DNA from: Diabrotica undecimpunctata
Lineage: Eukaryota; Arthropoda; Insecta; Coleoptera; Chrysomelidae
Length of the DNA stretch: 64,000 nucleotides
Reading direction: 5' to 3'
Assembly (NCBI RefSeq): GCF_040954645.1
Contig: NC_092811.1
Coordinates: forward strand, 88,093,199 to 88,157,198
Shown here piece by piece: positions 54,840-64,000 of the stretch (within the stretch, counting starts at the first letter, position 1; each line of letters begins with the position of its first letter). The notes beneath the pieces are model-generated. The model saw nothing but the letters and a program-made list of their open reading frames with translations. It made no database searches and had not been told where the DNA came from. The translations under genes were made by a program, and so were the position numbers.

Positions 54840-56465
54840 CCTACGAGCCCTATATGCCCCTTTTTAATTAGTTCTCTATATTTTCTTTTTTTAAGTCCTT
54901 CGACATCTCTCCAGAACCATCTTGGTCACTTCGTTTTTTTCTAGTGTGTGAAGTCCATAAAATTTGCTATCATTTTGGCCATCCATTTCCAGGCATTCAA
55001 TGCAGAAGTCCATACCAGTTTAATTTTTTGGCTTAGATTGTGTCTCTTGTATCTAAATCAATTTCCATTTCTCTCCTAATGTCTTCGCTTCTCACCCTAA
55101 GTCTAGCGAGCTGGCAACATCGTCTCCAATAGTCCACTTCCATGGCCTTAATTTTTGATTTATTTTCCAGATTTCGGTGTCGCACAACCCAATACTTTCT
55201 GCTATTGTTTTATAAATTCCTATTTTATTTTCTTTTGTTATTTTATTATTCTACAATACTTCGTGTAGCCGTCTAGTGGCTACACGATCTTGCTTGGCCA
55301 ATGTTGGAATATATTTCTTCGTTACTCCCTACTTTTTATGTTATTTGGACTCCAAACGTTTCAGCTGATTTTATAGTTCCCATTGCAATTTGTATATCAA
55401 TATTAATATTTTTATATATTAATTGTAAGGCTCCACATGGTGTACTTCTCTTTCAGTTTTCTAAGCATATAGTCTATATCACTCTCGTCTTCACGTAGAA
55501 TGGCTTGGGGGTTAGCGAATATATCGTGTACAATCTCTCGTCTTCGATTGGGATGTCCACGTGCAGTATTTTCTTCTCCACACTTCTCCATTGAGATATA
55601 TTTTGAAGATTGTAGGAGCTATGTTTCCAATTTTAATGTTTATCGTCATCTTTTTGTAAAGCTGTTGTACTGCTTTTATATATTTTTTGTTTATTCCTTG
55701 TTTTTCCATTGCCACACAGAGCATTGAAAGTGGTACACTATCGCATTCCTTGGTCAGATCTATAACGATTACATGAGTTGAAATGTTGTTGGCTAATCTT
55801 TTCTCAATAAGCTGATTTAAAGAAAATATGCTGTCCGTACAGCATGTTTTCTGTTCAAAAAGATAAGTCTTTTTAATCTAAATAATCAGTCTAATTTTAA
55901 GTTTCCCATACAAATCTCTAATTACTAAATTTACTTTCTCTTCCGAATTTTTTTCAAAACACTCCGCTCCAAGATATTCAAATATTTTCCTGGTTTTTGT
56001 CCATGATCCAGGTTTTACTGCTGTAAAGAGCCTGCGGTTGGATTACTGTTCGGTATAGTCTCAAGTTTACCTCCTTGGATATATTTTTTGCTGTCAATAA
56101 TTTGTGCAGCTCTCTAACGATTTCCTTTTCTATGGCAATCAGCTTTTTAATTTCTAGGTTTACTTCTCTTTGTTTGTTATAGCCATTTCTAGGTACTCGA
56201 ATTCAAGAACTTCCTTGAACCAATATTTTTGCCCTCATTACTTGTCTCTGCATTTAGTTGGGTGTCTTCGTTTGTATTTTGTTCGATTTTCATATACTTT
56301 GTTATCTGCTTGTTTATTAACATTTCATGGTACTGAGCTTTCTCCTCAATTAACTCGAATTATCTCCATAATTGTCTCAAAGTTCTTACTATCTTACTAA
56401 TAGAACTACATCGTCTGCAAGGGCAAGAACCTGGCTTCTGTTTTCGTAGATATAGTCCAGGATAT
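54840..56465 (-). mobile_element. LINE, RT and C-terminal relic
   Basis: Minus strand: LALADDVVLLVR (56390-56430, motif C with LADD in place of FADD); a long interrupted stretch with KEVNLRLYRTVIQPQALYSS-like text (about 56010-56075); then a second RT-related piece AMEKQGINKKYIKAVQQLYK with IKIGNIA (55620-55715), which belongs before motif B; and a C-terminus MEVDYWRRCCQLARLRVRSE then DIRREMEIDLDTRDTI and KKLNWYGLLH-MPGNGWPK (54960-55145). The order of pieces shows that at least two LINE copies or a rearrangement are involved. All are frameshifted. Confidence 0.7.
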
Positions 56466-56773
56466 GATGGTCAAAATAGTAAAAAACCTCTGAATTTTTT
56501 ATGCATCAATTTGCTTGAAATTTTGATAGTAGTTAAAAAACAGCTCAAAGATCAAAATCTACTCTATGACAATATGTGGTTCTCCTCTGGGGAGGTTACC
56601 ACCCCAACTCGAGGGGTGGAAAAAGTTTATCAAAACTCTATGGTAGGCGCTAGAATAGTGGATTTTAAAACAAAAATATAATTTAGAGTTTTTTTCGAAA
56701 AGTCAATATTTTTGGACTTATTCGTGACTGAAAGTTCACAAATTACAAGTCAAAAAAAGTACTACTTCTACTT

Positions 56774-58861
56774 TTAACTCTTTGTGGACCGACTTTTTTT
56801 TATATTAAATGGTAAATAATTTGTTTTTAGGGCATATTAGGGCACAAAATAGACAAAATAAAAGTTTTTTATATTATAGTTTTGTAATTATTAGAAAAAA
56901 AAGGTGGCGTTATGTGGAACCACTAGGCTACAACGAAAAAATTATTTAGCGTGAAATGGAATGAAACAATTTTTGTTTTCAGATAGGCATAAACCTTTAT
57001 CACATGAAATATAGTGCCATCTTGTACGATGAGGAGTTTCCTTGGTACTGCAGTATATATTATACAACGTACTCTGGCTTCATGCTGATGCAAATGGCTG
57101 CTTTGTCAGTTCTTATTTCTAGAGGAACTTGTTTTTTGAATCTGTTACTGGTACTTGGTTTGTCCATGATTTTCTTCCAAATTTAGGCATTTGGGGGTCT
57201 GCTCTAATCAAACAAGTTTAAAGCAAGTTTAAATTTTTTCAAAGAAATTGCCTCAGTTGTTGAGTGTATGAAAATTATATATGAGTTTAGTAATGTTTGG
57301 TCAACAAAATGGAAAAAAAATATATGTCACCACTTTTTGGATTTTCTATTTAATTAGCAAGGTACTAACAAATCAGACTTATCTACAAAGTCCCATATAT
57401 TTTTTTGTAATCTTTTACTAATTGTTTGCAATCAGTTTTCACTAATGTCTCATCCTTTTGTTTCTTCTTCTCAGTGACATCAGGTTGGTGAAAATAGTTT
57501 AGAAAATGAATGAGTTTTTTGTCCATCCATTGCAAAGCTAGCACGCCATCTTCACTCATTCTCCAGTTTGAGTCACCCCTTTCCATTTTTTATTTATTTT
57601 TTAAGTTTATTTGGAAAACCTTTTCTATCTTTTTAAGCTATTTCACATGTGTGAATCTTGTCTCTTAGCAAGTCGCATTGTAATGCAACAGAATTAAAAT
57701 AGTTATCGAAATAAACTTTATAATTTTTTCCAACGAAATCTCTTGTAAGATCTTTTGTTACTCTTGCCCCGAGCTCTCTTACATCTTTTACTTTTCCGGT
57801 GTATATTTGAAATTGTAAAACATATCCTGACTGATCTGCACGTACCACACCTTATAACTTGGTAATGGCTGCACTTTGTAGAGTTTATCACAGTCGCCAT
57901 TATCTTTCTTAGGTTCTAATGAATTGTTACTTATGTGAAGATGACCCATACAAATTTATCGCGCGACGTACATGAAGAAATAAACTGATCCCTAAGAGCA
58001 AAATTGGCAGACCAGAAATCTCTCTAACTGGGCAACTTTTTCACTCGCATCAAAAGGTTTATTCACAAAAAACACTTTATTTCTTCAACTTTTGTGGGAG
58101 TGGATTTGAAAACAAGTATATTCAAAAGGTTTTCAATAAACAAATGAAAAAAGAAATCAAGAAGAGTCTCTAAAGTATCAGGAACATTGGGTATACCGTT
58201 TTCCGAGAAAGGGCGAAGTTGGGGGCGTATTTTGGGTTACTGGTACCTCGTCTTCACCATCATCAGTCACTGTCATGTACACCATCTTCATTATCTTAAA
58301 TATCGCTTTGTTCATCTAAAACACTTGGCTCCAAAGTCGTGTCGATATCTTCATCCTCGTTCTCATCAGAATAGGATACGTCAGATCTCTCCGATGGGAT
58401 ATTACTTAGTAAATCTTAAGCGTTATTACTTGTTATTTTACTCAAATCAAGACGTCTTTTTATTTTGAAATTCGGTAACAAAACCTATCAGTTACCGATC
58501 GGCGTAGTGGTACCTATTCTAACCACCAATCAAAATATCAAACTTCACTTACTTATCTACGCAGTTCATAAAGACCCAATACGGTAATACATAAACACAT
58601 CTATTTATCAACAAATTAACATAATACATACCTTTTATCAGTAGAAGAATGTTTGTTTATTTAAACAATAAATAGCCTCAATTTCATTCACTTGTGAGCG
58701 CGCCAAATTTTATGATGTACACTTATAATACACTATGCTTAACTGCTCTTAAAATTTTGTAAATACGTGGTATGTGAAATACACGGCGTATACATCGCTT
58801 TCCGTCTGGTGAATTTTTTTAAGTGGTTCCACCATAAAGCCACTAAGCGGCAAAGGGTTAA
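56774..58861 (-). mobile_element. Second piggyBac element with TTAA ends
   Basis: Bounded by TTAA at 56774-56777 and 58858-58861. Ends: TTAACTCTTTGTGG on the left and, inverted, TTAACCCTTTGCCG on the right; both continue into a subterminal GTGGAACCACT(A/T) word (56912-56922; inverted near 58822-58832). Length 2.09 kb. It interrupts foldback family C, so it inserted later. Confidence 0.85.
56950..58470 (-). pseudogene. piggyBac transposase, second family, frameshifted
   Basis: N-side: an acidic stretch with DDDGEDEVPVTQN (58235-58280); LETLLDFFFHLFIENLLNIL (58115-58175); EEIKCFL-INLLMRVKKLPS then FWSANFALRDQFIS (57985-58100). Middle: DQSGYVLQFQIYTGKVKDVR then ELGARVTKDLTRDFVGKNYK and VYFDNYFNSVALQCDLLRDK (57633-57848), containing the catalytic Asp of the VYFDN motif. 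C-side: RGDSNWRMSEDGVLALQWMD then KKLIHFLNYFHQPDV and VKDYKKIYG (57383-57586), equivalent to the family's RGxxxxxxxxx(L/V)xxxKWxDxKxVxxLSxxH and YNxxMGGVD. The Cys-rich end is recognisable as SKRFKKQVPLEIRTDKA-type text and CLSENKNCF (56960-57180). Frameshifts near 57600, 57860 and 58180. Confidence 0.85.
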
Positions 58862-59210
58862 ACAGTCAAAACTTTTTTAATATTAAGTATAAGGTAATAA
58901 TAAAAAGACGAATCTCATTGTTTTATAAGCTTCATTTTATGTCCAAACGGTTCACCCGATAAAATCTAAATTTTTAGAATTATTCGCGAAAAACCGTTTA
59001 AAAACAAGCTTTTTTATGTATAATTTGTGATCTTTCAATTACGAATAATTCCAAAAATATTGACGTTACAAAAAAAAATATCTAACAAATACGTTTTTCT
59101 TAAAATTCACTATTCTAGCAACTACCATGTTTTTTTTTTTTTGATAAACTTTTTCCACCTCAAGAGGAAATGCACATATTGGCATAGGACAGATTTTGCT
59201 CTTTGCTTGA

Positions 59211-59520
59211 CAGCTTGCATTTTGCGGATGGCCAAGTAATATTTATTGATGATATCCACCACATGTTGCGATAAATATATGAAGAATATACTAAGTAGAG
59301 GTTATCAATGAATCCATTAAAAATAGACTATGCAATAATGGAAGGTGAAGTAAGGCACTTAAAACTAATTTGCACACAAATTGAATCGAGGCAGACTTTA
59401 CGGAAATCCAACACATCGACTCACACCGAATCACACCGAAAACTGGGAATGGAATATTTGTTGCCTGGTGACTTAGCAAGCGCTACCACAACGGAACAAG
59501 CCGGAAAATAAAATGGACGA
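59211..59520 (+). mobile_element. LINE RT fragment
   Basis: SLHFADGQVIFIDDIHHML (59213-59270) is RT motif C with FADG replacing FADD. EEYTK-RLSMNPLKIDYAIM then EGEVRHLKL follow (59280-59370), the usual post-C block. The rest is degraded. It abuts the right arm of foldback family C. Confidence 0.6.
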
Positions 59521-59858
59521 AGAAAAATTAATAACAGTCTTTAGTGGGTATCTATTATACGATTTTGGTGACAAAAACTATTCCAATCGAGGAAGAAAAA
59601 ATAACTATTGAAGCAAACATCAGAGCACATCAAGGAAGCACAATCATGGACCAAAACTAACCCAGAACATTGTGCAACCAACAACATATTCTACAAAATC
59701 AAATTTAACATATTTCACAGACGTACAAGAAGTTCACAGAAATAATAATTAATTACATAAATAAAATGAAAACCAACACAAAAATTTAAAAACTTAAATG
59801 GGCTTTTTTTAATTATTATGAATATTATCCAGATTTAGCCATACGGTTTACACTCCCT

Positions 59859-60460
59859 CTAAAGCGAAAATTCACTCTCCAGGATACTTAAGGTATCAAA
59901 AGGATTGAGCTCTGGTGGGGCTATTTTCGTGTTATTGAGCCCTAGGTCACTTGGTATGTTGATGATGTTGAGATGTTCATTCAGACCCAGCTTTTTTATG
60001 TTTTCTAGGAGGTTCTTCGAAATGACTCCAGTTGTATAAAGAATAATAGGTATCGTCTGTTTACTTTTCATTCTCCATTGTCTCCTTATTTGTAATTCCA
60101 GATCTCTGTACTTGGCGATCTTTTCATTGTATTTATTTAACACGCAGATTATTGTTGTTAGGTATCGCCACGTCAATTAGTGTTGTTTGTCTCGTTAGTT
60201 TATTAACAAGTACGAGATCTGGTTTATTGTGTGCTACTGTTTGGTCTGTGAGCACAGTGCGGTCCCAATATAGCTTAAAGTTGTCATTTTCAAGCATACT
60301 TTCGGGGACGTATTGATAATATGGAAGATGGTTTTCTTGGACAAGTCCCAGTTTGATAGCTACTTATTGATGAAGGATTTCCCTACTGAACCATGCCGTT
60401 TTTTGTATTTAGTTGCAGCAAATGCCAGGCAGCCCCCAGTAAGATGTTGGGTGGTTTCTT
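59859..60460 (-). mobile_element. LINE C-terminal domain fragment
   Basis: Minus strand, after small frameshifts: a LAGCPALAATKYKKRHG-like block (60395-60450); IKLGLVQEN and YYQYVPESMLENDNFKLYWD (60275-60370); RTVLTDQTVAHNKPDLVLVN then KLTRQTTLIDVAIPNNNNL (60165-60270); NKYNEKIAKYRDLELQIRRQ and WRMKSKQTIPIILYTTGVIS with KNLLENIKKLGL (59995-60135). The DRTILTDRTVxxNRPDIVLxDKxxxxxxLIDIAxPxxxN...EKxxKYxDLxxExxxxW pattern marks the C-terminal, restriction-like region of a LINE type common in insects. Only this region is present. Confidence 0.78.
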
Positions 60461-60464
60461 TCAA

Positions 60465-60689
60465 TTATTCTAAAATTTTGTTAAAATTCGCTTTATGATC
60501 GATTAAATCAGGAAATAAAGTAGAAAATTCACTTTCCGTTTTTTGCTTTTTACAAATTTTATGCACCCATTTATTACGCTTTATTGTTGGAAGTGTATTT
60601 TGATGTTCCTCTTTTTCTCGCACACCAAACGAACAATAATAGTATTTGATTGGTGCGCTCGTAGATTTAGAGTCCATTCGTGCTACCAC
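60465..60689 (-). pseudogene. PIF/Harbinger-like transposase, N-terminal fragment
   Basis: A 74-codon minus-strand frame containing RNKWVHKICKKQKTESEFST then LFPDLIDHKANFNKILE. This resembles the N-terminus of PIF/Harbinger nucleases (WxhxxnxxrxxxgexxxlxxdlxxdxxkfxxyxRMs), broken just before the RMS helix. The LINE fragment begins about 5 bp further on, so the junction may mark a LINE insertion into this gene. The catalytic domain is not present. Confidence 0.45.
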
Positions 60690-61285
60690 ATTGCACTAGG
60701 TATAATACACTCTCAAACAAGTGAACCGGTTCGCATATGTTAAAAATAGTTAAAAATGAGATTTTTACATATTAAGTAATATATCAATTTTAGATGACAT
60801 GTAACATTAAACATATCCATATCACTTAAAAAGAATAGTTATATTTCTTTGTGAAATCGACTTTGTGATAATTAAATAGTTAATTCAATAATCCAAATCA
60901 TACTAGTATCACACTTAACGAGCCAAATGTTGCCAAATTATTTTTAATAATAAACCAAATTACAAATACTTTACACAGCGGCCTAATTTTTTGACGTTTA
61001 GTGTAAGGATAAATACCCAACATCTGGCTCAATACTCTTTCCAAAACCAACAAACAAGTTACCTTATTTTGCCAGCTAACACGCTTTATATGTTTAAATA
61101 ACAAAGTTTGTTTCATGTAGTGATTCTAGTTAATAATTTTCTAGTTTTACTGAGTTGTGAATGTCCAAAATAATTTTATGTAGATATTTGTAGCAAAAGT
61201 AACCTGATTTATTATATGAATTGAAAAACTGAAGATTGGGTATACAATTTTATAAAGCAAAGAAATTTTTTATGAAAACAAGAAT
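60690..61285. other. Unassigned spacer
   Basis: AT-rich; no feature recognised. Confidence 0.4.
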
Positions 61286-62433
61286 AATAGTCCAGGCAGG
61301 ATGTATTTTGAAATTGACATATTCCATAGGAGTCTATTTTTTTGTTGGAATTACTTCAGGATATACGTCTTATCAATAATCACGATATGCGCCAGTCTCA
61401 AAGCTTGTGCTTTAACAAAATCTGAAAAAAATTTAAAATTTTTGCTTTTTGCCCCCATATTTTCGCCTATAACTCGAGAAATATTGCTTCTAGAAAAAAA
61501 TATATACAGGGTTGAGTTTCCTTTTTCAATTTTACATCATATTTGACTAGCTAGAAATTTAAATTTTAATGTTTATTGGGTATCCTTTAAATTGTTTTGA
61601 CACTTCAAACATGATTCACAGCCTTCATTTTCTGCCTAGAAAAACTTTATACTACGACTGAAACGTATGCTGAATTTTGGTAGTATCAGTATTATAGTTT
61701 TTGCCTAATAATTCTACAATCCATGGTATGCAAAAAAATTTCAAATTTGCAAAATTATTTTGGGCTCACTTTAAATATTCGAAAATATTTTTACATTTTG
61801 AAATTAAAAATTAAAATTGGTCTTTTGGGAGACTCTAGGAAATTTTTAAAGTTACAAATAATTTTTTGACTTATAAATAAATAAAATAACTTTTAAAGAC
61901 GCTTCTGCAAAAAAAAAACAATACATTCATTTTATTGGTTGCCGAGATATCGAATCCTAAAGTTGGCATCCATTTGCTGCCTAACCGTAAGTAATGGAGG
62001 GCCCGTTTTTAAACAAATACAAAAAGAAAAAAAAATTTCGCGTAAAAAGTTGTTCAATGTGCAGGTAGTGACCAAAAAGTGGATCAGCGAGTTCAGAATC
62101 ACAACGCGCTCCAAAAATTTCATTTTCTCGGCTTTCTGCCATCCGATTATAACCTTTTTTTTAATAGATTTTCATTTTTGTTTTTCGGCTTATCTTCTTA
62201 CCTCTAAAAATTTTTTATCAAGATTTTTATCTCTCGAATTATAGCCGAAAATATGATGGCAAAAAGTAAAAGTTTTGAGTTTTTTCAGATTTTGTTAAAT
62301 AAAAATTAAAGCAAAAAGTTTGCGATTTGCAACTGGCGCAAATCGTGATTATTGATACAATGTACATCCTGAAGTGTTTCTAGCAAAAGAATAGACTCCT
62401 ATAGAAAATGTCGACAGATCTGAGTGGAAACTA
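61286..62433. mobile_element. Foldback element, family A, copy 2 (older)
   Basis: Diverged copy of 30422-31742. Left end TAGTCCAGGCAGGATGT, then ATTCCATAGGAGTCTATTTT and AATCACGATATGCGCCAGTC; the right end is the inverse (CTGGCGCAAATCGTGATTAT, then GACTCCTATAGAAAATGTC). The centre shares TTGGTTGCCGAGATAT and the block ending CCCGTTTTTAAACAAATAC. Divergence between the arms is clearly higher than in copy 1. No coding capacity. Confidence 0.83.
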
Positions 62434-63389
62434 TAGTTATTTTCTTGCTTACCTAAGTACTCAGCAATTTCTAATCGTAAAATTGTAATATTCTAATAAT
62501 TTTTTATTGTAAAAAATTGTGTTAAATTTCAAACCAGCTACATTTATTTATAGAAAGCTTTGATCGAGCAGGCCATTATGGGACAGTTTAGAATGTAAGG
62601 ATAACGAAAAGGACTATCTACAAATCATACGAAATTAATATTGGAAATATCAAGCTAATATTTTATAGTAAACAAGGATCTATTTTTAACAGTTGGTTTT
62701 TACCAATTATCTGAACATTTCTGGAAAAGAAATGGTGTACTGTACCTACCGTTTAGAATTGATCGGATTGTTCGAAGGAATATCCGCATAACTTCAAAAT
62801 GGTCTGTTGCAAGCAACTCATATTGAATTTATATAACATTGTTGTTTAGCAGAACCTAAGATAGGATTTTTGAATTAAAGAAGGTGAAAGAACATTCAAT
62901 GTCTACTTTAATATAAATTTGTTTTTACTTTCTGTATTATTTTCTTTTATTAGTTTTCTTGTTCTATGTTTAATCTCTTTGTCTTTAACCTACATTAAGA
63001 GTTTTTTTTTCAAAGTTTTACATTCAATGTTGAGACTTAAAATAGTGGGTCTATTGAAAAACTACTCGGCGGTCGTTTGTTCTTCTTATTTCAGGCAAGA
63101 CTCACTTGATAGTAAAAACTTTTATTTAACTTTTATCAAGAATTCCCATGCTCTAGATAAAAGTCATTAAGCTTCTTATTCAGAGCTTTATGATTTTTGG
63201 TGGCTATACAGTTAGATCTACAAAAAATACAGGTTTAAATTTTAGTATCTGCTATACCCATAGTTTGTTCTAACCCTTAAAATTTAGTCCCTTAATATCT
63301 TGGATGGTCAGCGTATCATGTATAGAAATGGTTGTCGGAAACTTTGTTTCCTGCTCTTAGACTTCTTAAATTTCTTTCGATCTAACGGC
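62434..63389. other. Unassigned region
   Basis: AT-rich, no similarity seen. The open frame at 62919-63170 (+) is hydrophobic and T-rich, and looks like composition rather than a gene. Confidence 0.4.
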
Positions 63390-64000
63390 TTATTTAGCCT
63401 TCATCTTCTTTTGTCATCATATTATGTCCTTCCATTCAGACCTCTTTTGTGCCCTTCTCCTTTTCTCATTACCTTACATTTATAGTTTTTAGGTCGTCTT
63501 TCACATCATCGAATCATCTCGTTCTGGGTCTTCCTTTTTTCGTCTTCCTATCGGGTTCGATTGTCATATTGTCTTTGTCGATTTAGTATCTTTTTTGTTT
63601 TTGAACATGTTGCAGCCATGACAGTCTCAGACTTTCAATAAATCTTACAATATCGTGCCATTCATTCAATTCTCGTCGTTTCCCCTGATTCTTTATGTAC
63701 CGTCTTCTTCTTGCACTGGACCGTATAGTTTTCTGAGTATCTTTATCTCGAATGTCTTGACTTGCGCTTCATCTTTTTTTGTCATTACCCAGGTCTCACA
63801 ACCGTAGGTTACTACGGGTCTAATTAATCTTAAGGTCTCTTTTTCGTTCCTCAGGATCAATTTCCTTGATACCTTCCATTAGTCATTGCTTTCCCAGCAG
63901 ATTAAGATTACTAACATTGCCTTTAATACTTTATGTTCTTCTCCTTGTTAGGACTCAGTTGTAGTCCTAAGTATATTACTTTGTAGGTATTTACCTTGTA
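63390..64000 (-). mobile_element. LINE C-terminal part, running off the right edge
   Basis: Minus strand, entering from the edge: LRLIRPVVTYGCETWVMTKK (63780-63840, the RPVxTYGxExWxxT block), then DIRDKDTQKTIRSSARRRRY with IKNQGKRREL (63680-63770), WHDIVRFIESLRLSWLQHVQ (63600-63665), and TIEPDRKTKKGRPRTR-FDDV (63500-63570). It ends with a short tail near 63390-63410 (minus-strand AAAAGAAGATGA). Frameshifts and stops are present; the RT domain would lie beyond the window. Confidence 0.78.

Larger units (their letters stand above)
56540..59205. mobile_element. Foldback element, family C, invaded by piggyBac
   Basis: Long inverted repeats: left arm about 56540-56773, right arm about 58862-59205. 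Matching blocks are CTATGACAATATGTGG against CACATATTGGCATAG, GGTGGAAAAAGTTTATCAA against its complement, and GCTAGAATAGTGGATTTTAA against TTAAAATTCACTATTCTAGC. Without the 2.09-kb piggyBac the element is about 580 bp and almost entirely palindromic. Non-coding. Outer limits are uncertain because LINE fragments abut both sides. Confidence 0.8.

Overview
This window looks like intronic or intergenic DNA from an insect with a large, AT-rich, repeat-choked genome. A beetle is my best guess from the mix of element families, but nothing here proves it. The only segment I recognise as a host gene is one exon at the extreme left (339-525, +). It encodes the last ankyrin repeat and the start of the linker of a conventional ankyrin (Ank2 type), with good acceptor and donor sites. 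No later ankyrin exon was recognised, so much or all of the remaining 63 kb may be one ankyrin intron. A possible host first exon with a consensus splice donor lies at about 36.26 kb and is tentative.

Nearly everything else that can be named is mobile DNA, mostly decayed. Left to right: a Tc1-like transposase pseudogene (1.0-2.1 kb); a DUF7869-type transposon protein pseudogene (3.4-4.7 kb); several LINE fragments (6.4-9.1 kb); a Penelope-like element (PLE) arranged as a giant palindrome with the longest intact reading frame of the window (9.6-12.9 kb); a second PLE split by a LINE (13.7-15.9 kb); a piggyBac fragment (16.3-16.7 kb); LINE pieces (18.5-19.9 kb); a Tc1-like element with both terminal inverted repeats and a LINE inside it (20.2-21.8 kb); LINEs at 23.2-24.7, 25.2 and 28.2-28.8 kb; a TA microsatellite and another Tc1 relic (29.2-30.1 kb); a foldback element (30.4-31.7 kb); three LINE pieces (32.7-35.2 kb); an unnamed transposon-type protein and a pogo/Tigger-like transposase (36.9-39.7 kb); an RTE-like LINE containing a second LINE with a clear 16-bp target duplication (40.2-42.1 kb); a piggyBac element with TTAA ends (42.9-45.5 kb); LINE (47.3-48.7 kb); a near full-length hairpin element (48.8-50.1 kb); LINE plus a PLE end (52.0-53.4 kb); LINE (54.8-56.5 kb); a foldback element invaded by a second piggyBac (56.5-59.2 kb); LINE and PIF/Harbinger fragments (59.2-60.7 kb); a second copy of the first foldback family (61.3-62.4 kb); and a LINE running off the right edge.

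The most informative structures are the PLE palindrome with its 13-bp flanking repeat; the hammerhead-like hairpin-GAAAC motif at the ends of three PLE copies of different sequence; and several nested insertions whose target duplications give a relative time order. Most coding relics are frameshifted, so they are called pseudogenes. Boundaries without terminal repeats or target duplications are approximate, and LINE clade assignments come from remembered motifs rather than searches.
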